From the NCBI RefSeq assembly GCF_019175385.1, contig NC_083345.1, positions 118,237,657-118,301,656 of the forward strand: a DNA stretch of 64,000 nucleotides. Direction: 5' to 3'. This DNA is from Lycium barbarum (taxonomy: Eukaryota > Streptophyta > Magnoliopsida > Solanales > Solanaceae). The position numbers were made by a program, and so were the translations under genes. The notes under the pieces are model-generated. The model was not told where the DNA came from. It did no database searches and worked only from the letters and a program-made list of their open reading frames with translations. This document shows positions 12,479 through 26,967 of this stretch, in pieces. Every line of letters starts with the position of its first letter. Positions within the stretch are counted from its first letter, which is position 1.

Positions 12479-12909
12479 CGTGAAATATGGCTGTTCGGAA
12501 AGGCCTTGCCTTTTCCAAAAAAATAAGAACATTGGGATTTATTCCGTGAAATTTTATCCAAACCCAAAGCCGAGCCGAGCGACGATGACGGCGCGAGGGG
12601 GGTCCCTCTTCTTAACCCTTTAAGAGCTAGAAGAAGTGCTTCCTAATATAAGCACATAACTTTCCCTTTCTGCCACCAATGTGGTACAAAGCTCATTTTC
12701 AAAGGAACTTTGCTCTAAACTTCATTTTCCTTCCATTGTCTTTTTCCCTCCATTTCTCATTCACACCAATTTAGCTAACTACAATCATTAACTAGCTTTA
12801 ACAATATCTGCCATATAAGCCTCATTTATAAATAATTAAACTTTAAACTTTTTGTTTTATTTTCAATTAGATAATTTGTAGCCACAAAAACATATATGCT
12901 TTTTATTTA

Positions 12910-13909
12910 GGCAGAATGGCTTGGGACCCCCTTGAACTTGTCGATTTTTATTCAGTGTACACCTAAACTTTACGTTGGCCTAATTACCCCCCTCAACTTG
13001 AAAATATGATAGCCTTGACCCCCCTAGACGCTGATGTGGCAAATAGCGTGGATACACTCTCTTTTAGGCGCGTGAAAAGGTGAAAAATCAAAAAATCAGC
13101 TTCCAAATCGGGTGTTTTTCAACTATTAATTGCCACATAATCAATATAATGATTTATTTGATCCAATTGTATTTCTTATTGTTTTTTCTTAATATAAATT
13201 GCATATTTTATCCCAATTGTGTTTTTTTTTCTTTTTCGATATAATGATTATTTATTTCAGCTATGTATTTTTTTTTCTTTTTTCGGATCCAAATCTAAAT
13301 AACATTGTTGAAAGTTTCAACTAGAAACTCTATTTATTTTAGCGAAATAAAAATAAGGTTTAGCAAAAGTAATGAAGTTTAGACGGTGTATTTTCTACAA
13401 AAATATTGTGTATTTTTCTTTTCATGCAAGTACTATTTATTTCAACTGTGCATTATTTTTTTGGGGTCAAATTCGTAAAATATTTGGTTAATATTTATTT
13501 GATTTCTTTTTTAGATTCAATGATTATTTGTTCTTACTGTGTATTTCTTCTTTTCCTGGCCAAATATATAAAAATAACTTGATTAGAATATCATTATCTT
13601 TGGGCAAATAAAAAAATTATAGTCAAAATGTTTTCAAGTTCTTTTTTTACATATTTGGCCCAAAAAAGATGATTCAAATAATTGTTGAACTTAAAAAGTA
13701 AAAAATATATATTTTATCCATTAAAATATGCCACATGGACAAAAAAATCCATGTGGCAGCGCGTGTTGACCACTTCCATGGGTTGTCAGCGTCTAGGGGG
13801 GTCGTGCCTATCATATTTTCAAGTTGAGGGGGTAATTAGGCCAACATAAAGTTTAGGTGTACACTGAATAAAAATCGACAAATTCAGGGAGGTCCCGATC
13901 CATTCTGCC
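12910..13909. mobile_element. Non-autonomous Mutator-like foldback element, 9-bp TSD
   Basis: The 1000-bp element starts GGCAGAATGG and ends CCATTCTGCC, with long inverted ends of over 100 bp (both carry the complementary pair around 'ttgaggggg...aattaggccaa'). It is flanked by a perfect 9-bp duplication TTTTATTTA (12901-12909 and 13910-13918). Nine-bp duplications with long terminal inverted repeats are the hallmark of Mutator-like elements. There is no transposase frame. It ends about 265 bp upstream of the copy 1 start codon. Confidence 0.9.
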
Positions 13910-14106
13910 TTTTATTTAAACTACAAGTTTCAAAAGTTTTCCTCAATCTAAACTACATATTCACTTAAATATCATCACATAAATTAAGATGAAGTGATTA
14001 CATATGTATGGCTCTCAACACACGTAATTTTTCAGTTCAGAAAACGTTTTTTTTTCGTGAACAAGATACTATAATTGGTAAACGAATAATGTTGTTGAAA
14101 AGAATC

Positions 14107-14114
14107 TATAAATA
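14107..14114 (+). promoter_or_regulatory. TATA box of diterpene synthase copy 1
   Basis: TATAAATA lies 61-68 bp upstream of the ATG at 14175, a normal spacing for a short plant 5' UTR. The equivalent position in copy 2 reads CTACAAATAG, a T-to-C change that spoils the core. The functional role is inferred. Confidence 0.65.
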
Positions 14115-14174
14115 GTTCTCTCCCTCTATCTCACTGTGACAAGTCACACCACACCCACTCAATATTTTTTTAAA

Positions 14175-17100
14175 ATGATACTTGGCCACAGATGCACAAT
14201 CATACTGCCACTTTCTCATCATAAATTGGGAAATGAAAATTTTGGTTTATCCAGTAAGACTCATAACTTTGATCACAAGTAGATATTTATAATTCAATTC
14301 TTTTATAACAATGCCCTGATTTTAGTTTTTTTTTTTAACTTTTTTGTCCCCTTGTTTGAAGAAAATGCAATTTGCCAGAGACCACGTAGAGTAAGATGCA
14401 GCCACACTATTGTTGAATCAATGGTAAGATGGATCCCTTTTCTCTTCTCTTTTTTTAAGGTGTCTCAATGTAGTTAGTGGTCTAAAGTCACATCTTGATG
14501 AGAAATATTAATATGTTTTTAAGAAAAAATTGTATATTTTTGTCCTTCGTTAATAGTTCTGGTCAAATATGTTCTTGATGTTACTAAAATGGATTAAAAT
14601 TTTCCTTATTTTCAAGCGGAGAAAGTTTAATGATGCCACGTGTCCTGCGATTAATTTTTTTTTAATCAAATTGTAAATTTGAACCTTTAATATACTTGAG
14701 GGGTAAATTTAATCTTTTTCCTTATTTTGAGTTTTAAATTATTTTTTTGTATTCCTCCTTTCTCTCTCATAACTATTTCGTACCTCTATCATCAATCAGT
14801 CTTTCTTCCTCCTCTTCATGCATTGTCTCTTTGTTGCAGGATTGTGTCAAAGAGGCAAAAGAGAGAATAAGGGAAACATTTGTGAAAGTAGAGCCATGTT
14901 CTTCTTCTTATGACACAGCATGGGTAGCTATGGTCCCTTCAAGAAACTCTCTAAAGCAGCCATGTTTTCCTCAATGTTTGGATTGGATTCTTGAAAATCA
15001 AAGAGAAGATGGATCTTGGGGACTAAATCCAAGCCATCCATTGCTTGTGAAGGACTCACTTTCTTCAACACTAGCATGTTTGCTTGCTCTAAGCAAATGG
15101 GGAGTTGGAGATAAGCAAGTTCAAAGAGGTAAATGGTACAATATATCTTACATCTAGCTTAGGGGTCGTTTGGTTTGAATACAGGTTATACTTGGATTAG
15201 TTATGTTGGGATTAAGTATCACGGTATTATATTTTTACTGACTATTTGATTTGTTGTATTAAAAATAATATGCATTGCATAATTTCTAAGAAGTTATTTG
15301 TTTACAAAAATACCCTCCACCTTATTTAGTAGGAAAAGGGTTTGAAGGGCCTCGGGGGTATTTTTGTTATTTTCATTATTTTATACAGGGCTAACTAATT
15401 TTGGTACTATTATTCCAGCATCTGTTAGGGATAACTTATTCCGGTACTATTTCTAATCCTAGTATAACTTACCCCCGTATTAGTAACCAAATAAAGAATA
15501 AGACAGTACTAAATTTGTATCCCAGGACTATTTATGTTTGTCCAGCATATCAAACAACTCCTTAGAATTTTTTTAAGAAAGTATATGTTATAACAAGAAG
15601 TTGGAGATAATTTATTGACGGCCATAGAACCTATATAATTTCAGCAAGAAAGTCATCCAAGTAATTTTTCTAATTATAAAATCACTCTAACTTTAAAATA
15701 ATTCATTGAACTTTACAAAAAAAAAAAAATTGCTTAATTCTAATGAACAATTCGTTTTTAAAAACTTAAAAGGTCGTGTCTTATCAGATTGGGTCATAGG
15801 TAGTTTATTGGGAAAACTACACAAGTTGTCCATTAAAGACAAAGTATTTACCTAAAACTATCCATATATATACATAGATCTAATAAAAAGTACCCACACG
15901 GCTACATATTATTACCCCTGCGCACACTCCCCATATTCCAAAAATTATTGATGTTGAATAATGGACCTATTCGCTAATTGAATTGATGTTGCCTTTGCTG
16001 TTTTCGTACTAACTTGTTTTTTTGTCTTTTTCTTTCTTTTATTTTTTATTTTTTTCTGTATTTTATTTCGGGAAAAGGTCCAAATATGCTCGAAAAGTTT
16101 AGAGGTATATATATTTGATCCTTCTCACAAAATTCAGGGGTATATTTATCCTTCCCACACATAAATATTGTTGCCTTCTTTTTTACTCTAAATGTGTTGT
16201 CTTTGCTGGACAATTATCTAGTTCTCCCCATTTTATTAGGTTGGAGTTTTTTTTAAGTTCTAATTTTAAAAAAAAATATTGAATAAGAACTTTTCCGCCA
16301 CTTTCACAGAAATGACCAGTATTAGTGAAAGTTGAGTGATTTTATGATTAAAAAGTTAATTAAATAATTTTTCTACAATAATACTTTCAGTTGGTGTCCT
16401 GACCTTGTAAATTAGTTATCTTCATTTTCTTTCAGGCATGGACTTTATGGAGACGCATGGTTGGGCAATTGATAACAAGGATCAGTTTTCACCTGTAGGA
16501 TTTGAAATTATATTTCCTAATATGATCAAGTCTGCAGAGAAATTAAATTTGCCTTTGGATCTTGACCTTGTAAATCTGGCAACGGCTGAAAGGTATGCTT
16601 CATTGTAGACGATATTATGCAGAGATTAGAATATATGAATTATTTGATGCATATATTTTTTTTTTGGTGCATGTTTGGGTCATAGTATAAAATGTACGAT
16701 TTTACCTTTGTTGTTAAACGTTAATTTTTAACTAAATAGATGAAATCAAAAGACAAAAAATTCATGTTTTTTTGGTTTCCCACCCGGTGTCCGATACCTT
16801 CATTGAAGTCCAACTATATCCGGATTCGAGCCGCGTAAGGCCCTATTCGGAGAGAACCGCTCCCTGGACATAAAAAATATTTTTGATAGGGAGCGCTTCC
16901 CCAAATCAACCCATTCCTTGTCTTTTAGGTTCTTATCCCTCTAAAGTTAATCCTCATATGGGTTATTCCATATTGAATCCGGCCGGTGCATATAATACCT
17001 GACCAATTATCGTATAATATTGTACTGTATTGCTTATATCGAAAACGAAATGCCAATCAAATTTCCAAAATCCCAATAACCAAATGACCCCTAAGATTTC

Positions 17101-20100
17101 AACTTTATCTCTCTTATCTGGAAAAAAAACAAGAGGTCCGTCTTACCCTAACAAATGAAGAAAAAATAATTAAATTCATTCTAAAGTATGTTAAATCAGA
17201 AATATTAGAAATGACACTAAGGCTTTAGTTTAGTGGTAAGAGCACAGTTTCTGATGTGTCGATTAGGCGCACATCACGGGTTTGAATTATGTTGTAAGCA
17301 AAAGCCTAATATTTAAATGGAGAAAAATAAAGATGCGGACTCATTAATATTCTCCGAGTTTAGAACTCGGCACCTACTTTAAAAAAATTTCGTAAGAAAA
17401 CACCGGAAATAGTATGAGTCAAACTTTACTTTTGTATAATGCTACACCTTCACTTTGTTTGTATAACGTAACATCGTAATGTTTTCAAATATAACTGTTT
17501 AATTACTTCATAAGGTTGATATCTTGGAAAAATATCACTATAATAATGGCAAAGCAACGAGCGATCTCTAAGGGTGTGTTTAGTATGGAGGAAATTATTT
17601 TATGAATTTTTTTTAATTTTTTCATGTTTGGTTAGTCAAAATTCTAGGAAAACAAGTTCTTTGAAAATGAGGAAAATGACTTCCCCTTATTAAAGTAGGA
17701 AAAACAAGTTTCATAAATGTCATTCAACACTAATTATCTCTTCCCAATATCCACCCCCGCTCCCACCCCCTTTAACCCCCATATCCGACACTCCTACCCT
17801 CCACCTCACCCTCTTAGTATTTGCCTAGATTATATAAAATACTCGTGGGATAATATTTTCTGTTTACTTACCAAACACCAAAAAATAAGTAAAACCCCAC
17901 TTATTGTCTAGGAAATTGTTTACAAGAAAACATTTTCCTTCATACAAAACACACCCTAAATGCAGTGCTAGAGCTATAATTTCCACTAAGAGGTTCAAAA
18001 TAAGAAGAAATAAACACACGAACAGCTGAAAGGGATTCAACACCTACTATATATACATAAAAAATAATTTTAACCTTATATATATAATGTAATTTTTCAC
18101 CTAAGAGTTTCGAAGATGAACTCCTTGCTCCCACCTGGCTCCGCTCCTCCCTAAATGTATAAAGTGCAAAATTCTAGTTATAGTAATGTGACTCAGCATG
18201 TTTCTTATGTTCTAACTTCACCTTGAATTGCATCATACTAAAGATAGTTTGCTTTTATAAACTCATTTTCTGACTATCTTTGAATAATTATTAGATCATT
18301 ACATAATGATTTCACGGGGAATATTGGAAATCTTAAATATATGGCTGAAGGATTTGGAGAATTATGTCAGTGGAAGGAAATAATGGTATATCAAAGACAC
18401 AATGGATCACTATTTGATTCACCAGCCACTACTGCAGCTGCCTTGATTTACCATCAGTATGATGAAAAATGCTTTGGATACTTGAATTCAATCTTGAAAG
18501 TTCACAAAAATTGGGGTAAGATATTACTTGTTGATTTTCGTTCTTGGAATTGAAGGATGAAAATTTAAGTTTCAAAACTCAGATCGAGCCCAGTTGGGTT
18601 AGCTGATTGTAAATAGTTGATAAGTTTTATGTGGCGAAAAGAGTATTTTAAGTGTTGAAAACGATTTTTTTAGACTGTTACGTGTTTGAATATAAAAGTT
18701 CTGAAATTGATAATACGCATTTAGCGTGTCTGTTGATGAGTGTGATAAGATGTTTTTCTGTGTTAAAATGACTAAGACGCCATTAAATGTTTGCAAAAAA
18801 TACTTAAGAAATTATTTTTTGCATTTTTAGTCTTGGAATGAAGGATAAAAATTAAGTTTAGATCGAGCCCGGTTGGATTAGCTGATTGTAAATAGATGAT
18901 AAGCTACATGTGGTGAAAAGAAAAATTAAGTGTTGAAAATGATTTTTAAATAAACAGTTACATGTTTGGATAAAAGTGTTAAAACTGTTAATAAACATTT
19001 AATTTGAGTCTGGTGATGAAGTGTTGATAAGATGTTCTTCTGTATTAAATCTCTACAAAAAAGAAATACTTACAAGCACTCTTGTAAAGAAAAGGAGAAA
19101 CAATAGATACAGATTGAAGAGGAAATCAGAAACTTTTGGAAAGGTAATTTGAAAATTAAAAAGTCCTTTGTGATGATCAACTTATGGCTTTTGACTTGTA
19201 AATAATTTTAAATATTTACCAAATGTATTGATATGCCAAAAAGTACTCCTAAGTTAATTTTACCAACTTATAAACATAGTATAGCAGGGTGATATGCTTA
19301 TGTGGTTGATTTTGGCTTATAAGTCTTGACTTATAAGCACTTTGAATATTTAGTTGTGTACCAACCACATAAATAAACAAACAAATAAAATAATACTTAT
19401 AAATTAGTTTGACCAGCTTATAAGCTTAGTCCTTGTGATATGATGAGTTATCAATTCGTAGATTGAGACAAGATTGTTGAAAAAAGTTAAAACATTCAAT
19501 CAAGTAATAAAAAGATGGAGTGTGTAGATAAGAAAATTCTGATATTTGTTAATGGTATAATATAATCATCACATAGTCCAATTCAGTGTTTTCAAAGGCG
19601 AGTTTCGGGGTGTGGCGTACCAAAAACGCTCCGGGGCGCAACTGAAAAATATAGATTCATAGGGCGTACGGCCTAAAATTTGGGGCTAAATTTCGGGCGT
19701 AAAAGCATAAACCCCGGGCATAAAAGGGTATGCCCCCGGGCGTTAAATTTTATTTTCATCATTTTAAACAGTATTTTTGCTATTGATGTAGTGATATTTA
19801 TACTTCATGTTATCATTTTTTCAAGTTGTAGTGATTTTTCCTAAAATATATAAATAAATAAAGCAACTCTCATAAAAAATAACACTGCTATAAATAATTT
19901 TTTTAGATGATTATGTCTGAAATTGATAGGATAAAGATTTCATAGCACTATATTTCTAGAGCTAATTTATCCATTTTTGTCACTGCTCTTGCAATTTTTA
20001 CCCTTCCCCTTCTTTGAAATATATAAATAAAAATTAGTGCAAATATTAGTTGAGGATGGGAAGGGCTAATAGATGTGGAGATTGATGACGGAGTGTATGA

Positions 20101-23100
20101 AGATTCATTTTAAAGATTATTTAGGTTATTATCATTTTTTTGTGCTGTTAGCTTTTTCAAATAATAATTATAATAATTTTTATATTATCGGTGATTATTT
20201 GAATTTATTTGTAAAATCTTAATGAAAATTTTACTTTTGCTTATTTTTAGTAACAAAATTATAAAATTAAAAATACATGAGACATACGCCCCGCAGATTC
20301 ATGGGACTTGCGCCCCATGTCTTGAGACTTATGTCTCGCATCTCGGAACTTACGCCTCGCCACGTCCTGCGTAACCGCCCCGCCCCCCGCCTCTTAAAAC
20401 ACTGGTCTAATTGTTTGATTAATTTTCTAATGAAATTCTCTTCTTCTTTTTTCCCCCTTAGTTCCCACTATCTACCCAACGAAGACACATTCATTGCTTT
20501 GCTTGGTTGACACCCTTCAAAGTCTGGGAGTAGATCGGCATTTTAAAACAGAAATAAGTAAAGTTCTAGATGAAACATACAGGTATATGTAATTTTTCAC
20601 AGTGATGTATAGGTATATATAATTGTTTTGAAGCATCTCGTAATAATATTGGTCATCTATTTATAGGCTTTGGCAGCAGAATAACGAAGAAATTTTTTCA
20701 AACGCTGCACATTGTGCCATGGCATTTCGACTTTTACGGATGAGCAACTATGATGTCTCCTCAGGTTTGTCATTTTGTCCGTTCCATTTTATATATTTTA
20801 GTTTGATTGGACAAAACTTAAGAATATGAAAATATACTTTTTAATTTTGTAATTCTAAATTAAAAATGTGAATAACATATCAAAATATTATTATATTTAA
20901 ATGTTATGATGTTAAGCATGTCATGTCGTTCCTAGTATCATTAAGGACAAAATGAAAATGTGAAATTGAAAACTAACTGGCCCGTTGGATATACAACTTT
21001 TTCACTTTTTTTCAACTTTATTTTTCAAAAAAAAAAATAATAACTATTTGGTTATAGATTGTTGTTAATTTTCACTCCACCTTGAAGTTGAGTAACTCAA
21101 ATTTGAAAAATTGGTCACAACCACTTTTTTCAAGTGAAAAAATAGTTTTTCCCTCACAAAACTTCAACATTGTTTTCAAATGAAATTAATGCATGTTCAA
21201 ACTTAATTTCTATTCCAAATATTCTTTTTCAACTTAACTTCAAATACTTTTTTTTATTAGAATATCACTAAATTCATGTCCAAACGCCTACTAAACACAA
21301 CAATGTTCTTTTTAAATAGACAAAAAGTAAAGAAGACACATAAATTGAAACAGGAAAGTATTAATAACTCTGGCAGTAAAGTATGTAGTTCTCCATAATA
21401 TACAAATCAATAAATTCGATATTTCTTTTTGCAGAAGAACTAGTTGAATTTGTCGATGAAGAACATTGCTTTTCAACAAGAAGTGGGAAAATTACGAGTC
21501 ATGATGCAATTGTTGAGCTCCACAAAGCTTCACAGTTGGCTATTCATGAGAAAGATCATATTTTGGATACAATTAGAAATTGGACAGGAATATTTATGGA
21601 GCAACAACTTTTAAATAATGACTTCCTCGACAGGAAGTCAAAGAAAGAGGTATTACTCCCTCCGTCTCAATTATCTACCGTGGTTATTAAAAGAATTATC
21701 TCAAATTATTTTATCGTTTTAGAAGTTCAAGACAAAATTAAATATTGTTTCCCCGTTCTAGCATTAGTAGAATTAATGAAGATGATACATAAATAGAGTA
21801 AACATTTAATGGAGAGAGATTATAACTTAGACATAAATAAGGGTAAAATAGTCAAAGACCCCACCTAATTATTATATTTTAAGGGGCATGTAAAACAAAA
21901 AGCAGCAAATAATTTGAGACAATGGATTATATATTACTTGTAAAAGACTCATTCAATGTTGAGCCCGTTTGGCATGCACCATAAGTTCTGTAATACTTGC
22001 ATAAATTACTGCCATGCTATTGTATACTCCCTCCAAACAAAGGTAATGTAGAAAAAAGAATTAAGCAACTAATACCTTGTTTTTGAAAAATCACTTATTT
22101 GGAAAAAGCTAAAAAGACTAGAAAATTAGTACTTAAAAGAAAATGGAGGAAGTACGTAGTTTAGTTGTTTATTGCCTACCACATAAAACTTAGGATTACT
22201 TTTATAATGTTTAGTTGCCTTTTTTTTGGTAATCAAATTTATATTAATCACCAAAGAGAACGGTTGAGTTAGCTTTTGAGCTTGAGTTAGATCAAAGATT
22301 TATTTTTTTACATGGTATCAGAGCACGTCTCATCTCAATTCTCATTTCAGATGTTGGACCACCATACTAAAATTGTCCACACACCAGATGTCCAGTCCTT
22401 GGTGTGAGGGAGGGTGTTAAGAGTACCACATCGTTTATATAAGGAATGGGTGGTCTCTTTAATATGACTTGGGCAATCCTCACCACTTGAGCTAGCTTTT
22501 AGAGTTGAATTAGGCTAAAAATTCTTTCTTTACAGAGAAGCATTACAAAGCCATGACTAGCTATAAACTCAGCCATAAACTAAGGCTTGAAGTATGGCTG
22601 GTGCTCTAACACTGACAAGACAGGCCAGGTCTCCGGCAATTACTTGCCATAACCTACTCTTCTTCTCAAAAATCCTTGGGTTCCTCTAAATCCTTACCTC
22701 ATGCACAAACTCTGTATAGATCATTTTAAATAAATGGGCCTGCTGAGATCTTCCTTTGTTCCTCTTGATGACTGCACTTTGATGCTGATCCCAGTTTGCT
22801 TCACCGAATGACTGTTGTTGAACCAAGTGAAGTAGCTTGTTAAGGACATTTAGACCAAAGGAGCAAGAGCAAAACAGATGTTCAACAGTCTCATCACAAC
22901 ATTGACTCAAAGAGCACTGCTTGTCCACTGTAATACCCCATTTCAATAGCCTATATGCAGTTAATAATCTCCTTTGAATCTGCCACATGGTGAATCTTGA
23001 TTTAGGCCTAGCGGCATGGGATAATAGCATACATTTCCAAGGAACTCTATCAGTATTATTCAGAAGCTGAGTATAGACCGGTCTCCTTAGTCCCATTAAG

Positions 23101-26100
23101 ATGGTTGAAACTGAACTTGGGAGATAATCCTCTAGACTCCAGCACGTTCCTCAATATCCAGCAAGCTAAGCTTGAGTTGGAATTATCATCTAGTTGTTTC
23201 TCCTTGATATAGTATGCGTGAAAGGTTGCTTTGTTTTCTTCTTGATATAATTAATACTTAAATAATTATGCAGGAATCTACGTATTAAAATATGAAATAA
23301 CAATACATGTATACATGGATTAAAATTACAAAATAACACAGCTAACCTTCATAAATATAATGTGACAATTTGTTTTTTGTTTGTTTAAATAGTAGAAGTA
23401 TTTTAAATTATTTCGAAATAGTAATAACAGTTGTATTAGCTTTAGTGCTTCTTTTTTTTTTTCTCTCTCTCTCCAGGGGAGCGTTAATTTTATAAAATTC
23501 CATTTCCTTTACTAATTTATGAACTATTAGGTGGAACTAGCTTTAAGGAAATTTTACGCCACATATGATCGAGTGGAAAGTAGACGCTGCATCGAGGCAT
23601 ATGAGGTGAACAATTTTAAAATCTTAAAAGCTGCTTGCAGGTAATCATTCTAGCACAATGACTTATAAAAGTAGTATTTATTTGTAGATATATAATTCTT
23701 ATTTGTTGATGCACTAAAAGAATAAAAAAGGTATGAGCATTCTTATGGTTAACTAGTAGCTAATTAAAAGTAATATGGCTAGCGACTTTCATTTTCACTG
23801 CTTCACATTGACCAAAGCTGAAAATTAAGATATTTTGCTCATACCCTATATATATATATAAATTTATTGAATATTTATAAATATTTAATTGTGAATCCAA
23901 TTATTTTTGTAAATTAATTTGAGGGTACTGTATAAATCCATAAATTTGAAATCTTGAATCTTTTCAATAGATAGATTACTTGATTAGTTGATCAATATAT
24001 AAAAGTCCACCTTCTCAAGTGGTTAATTTCTTTCTATTGTTAGGTCTCCCAACATTAACAACAGAGATTTCCTTGGGTTCTCAGTGCACGATTTTAACCT
24101 GTGCCAAGCCCAACATCAAAAAGAACTTCAACAACTAAAGAGGTACCTTCACTTGTTAGCTTCATTAGATCTTGTTAGTCCTGTACTTCATCCGTTTATG
24201 ATGCTTTAGGCTTTTGATTTTGTTTGAAAATAAGCGGTACTTTAGGATTTGAAGAAGAAATTAATCTTATTCTTTCAAAACTATCCTTATTTATATAATC
24301 AAGAATCATTAAGTAGCAACTTTTTTTTCTAGGCATTTAATTAGGAATAAGTTAGTAAAAACACTCATAATTTTTTAGGAGTGAACACTTTCTTAAGTTA
24401 CAAAAATCACTTATTATGAAACGGAGGGAGTACGTTTTTGGCCAACATATCAAAATCTACTTATTTTGAAAAAAAAATACTTTTCATCGTAAGACTTAAA
24501 TGCTTTTAAAAAATAAAAAGTGCTTTGAGACAATAGCAGTTTGTATTTGATTAATCACTTTGAAAAGAGCTTTTGTCAATATTAGGGCACCACTTTATGC
24601 TTTGCCAAGATTTGAGAAAGTACCTCTGCGGATAAATTATTTTTATCTTCTAAAAATAGTTTCTGCTACTACTTTAAAAGTGCTTATTTTTTCTCTAAAA
24701 ACTTACCCAAAAACTTCAGCTCTCCAAAATAAGCACTTTTTTTAATTAAAAGAAACGCATTGGGTTTTCTATCAACTTCGTCAAACAGGCAATTACACAC
24801 TAAGGGTACAGCTACAACCAGCGAATTGAAGAGTGGTCAATTAAACACTTCTTATTGAAAAACTATGTTGTACTAGCATCATGTTTATTCACTTTAATTA
24901 GTCAGTCTTTAAGATTTGTATTTTGTAAATAACTTTAATAACATTCTAATTGTTATTATATCTAGCAACATATATAAAATGTATTTTACGTACTATCACT
25001 TTAGTTATAATTAAAAAAATGGAGTTTTAAAATTAAAAACATATGATGGAATTAAGTCTTTGAGATAGACAGAGTCAGACTTTTTTCTCATTGTCACGAC
25101 AATGAAAGTTGTTCATCGATGTGAAAAAGAAAATTAGTAAGAATATGAGGGAAAATTAATTTTTTATTCTAGATTTTTTTCTTTTAAATTCTTTAATATC
25201 TTATATGTATACCGACAGGTTGATATCCATCGCAATTAACTAATTGTTCAGATCTAAATATAAGAACCATTGTTGTATATATTGGTTTTTTAAAAGCAAA
25301 ACTAATAAAATATTTTTATTAAATTAATTAAAAAATATGTTAATAAGGGGTAAATTAGTTACATTATAATTTTTTATATTAACAATTACAGATAAAAAGA
25401 ATTGTTACAAAGAAATCAAAATTAGAAAGATATATATTAATCGTAAATCACCAAATTTTAATTCCGAAATGAAAATGTAAAGTAATAAATTTTATAAATG
25501 TAAAGAAACAATAATCGGAGAATACAAAGGAGAGCAAAATAAGTAAATTATTGACAAAGAAGGAAAATGGGGATAAAAATCACTCCCTTCCTTCACTTTT
25601 ACTTGCCCACATTAACATATCAAGAGAAAGATATTTTTCTTCTTATTATTTTACCCTTCACATCAATTACTCATTTTCAAATCATTTTTTAAGACTATTG
25701 AGACTATACACCAATAAATATGGATATTATGATAAAATATATACGTCATTTGTTAATTCTTAAAAAGCATGAAAAGTCGAAAGTGGACAAGTAAAAAAGG
25801 CACAGAGGGAATGAATATATGTAGGAGAATTAAAATTGAAGTGCATACGTATATACATGAGAAGAGAATAAATATTCAATACTATGACATATGTCCAAGT
25901 GGGATAAAAAAGTAGTTGGTTAAAGTGTACAATTTATATAACTTTTGGTACAAATTACATTGCTATTGTTCGTCCTCTCTTCACGTTCAAAGTATTGACA
26001 AAGACGGAACACGGGGATAAAAGTCACTCCTTCCGTTCACTTTACTTGTCCACGTTAACATATCAAGAGAAAGAAATTTTTATTCTTATTATTAATTTTT

Positions 26101-26933
26101 CATTTCACATTAATTACTCATTTTCAAATCATTTTCGAAGGCTATTAAGACTATACACCAATAAATATGAATATTATGGTAAAATATATACTCCCTCCAT
26201 CCCATATTACTTGTCCAATTTTCCTTTTGCATGCCCCTTAAAAAATCATAAATAAAAGATGTTTTTTACTATCTTACATCTATCTCTCTCCAATAAATAC
26301 ATTCTAATTAAAATTGACTATTTTCAAGAACATTTAATACTAAAGGTAAGATAGGAAATAATTAATTAATTTTAAATATATTTTTAGTAATGTGGCCAAG
26401 TAATACGGAAATGAGGGAGTACTTCATTTATTAATTCTTAAAGAACGTCAAAAGTCAAAAGTGAACAAGTAAAAGTGCACGGAGGAAATAAATATGTGTC
26501 GGAGAATTAAAATTGAAGTGCATACGTGTATACATGAGAAGAGAATAAATATTTCATACTATGACATTGGTCCACGTGAGATAACGAAGTAATTGGTTAA
26601 AGTGTACAATTTATATAACTTTTGGTACAAATTAATTTTTCTTCTTCTTATTATTAATTTTACTCTTCACATTAATTACTCATTTTCTAATTATTTTCCA
26701 AGGCTATTGAGACTATACACCAATAAATATGAATATTATGGTAAAATATATACTCCCGCCGTTCCATATTACTTGTCCAATTTCCCTTTTGCATGCCCCT
26801 TAAGAAATCACAAATAAAAGATATATTTGTCGAGGGTCTTTCGGAAACAGCCGCCCTACCTTTCAAGGTGGGGGTTAGGTCTGCGTACACTCTACTCTCC
26901 CAAGACCCCACATAGTGGATTATACTGGGCTTC

Positions 26934-26967
<34 letters not shown>

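Larger units (their letters stand above)
8215..12780 (-). mobile_element. Ty1/copia retrotransposon, 3' part removed by gypsy insertion
   Basis: On the minus strand the order gag, protease, integrase, reverse transcriptase identifies Ty1/copia. The element is cut at 8215 within the reverse transcriptase/RNase H region by the gypsy LTR. Upstream of gag (about 11650-12780) lies non-coding leader and probable 5' LTR sequence with a TATA motif. I could not fix the outer LTR end, so the right boundary is approximate. Confidence 0.75.

Noticed and set aside
17220..17300. tRNA-like sequence on the plus strand
   Set aside because: tRNA-derived head of a SINE, not a functional tRNA; box B is degenerate.
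22313..22324. Primer-binding site as evidence of a full copia element in intron 8
   Set aside because: Only about 90 bp separates it from the 3' LTR; the element is a TRIM without coding capacity.
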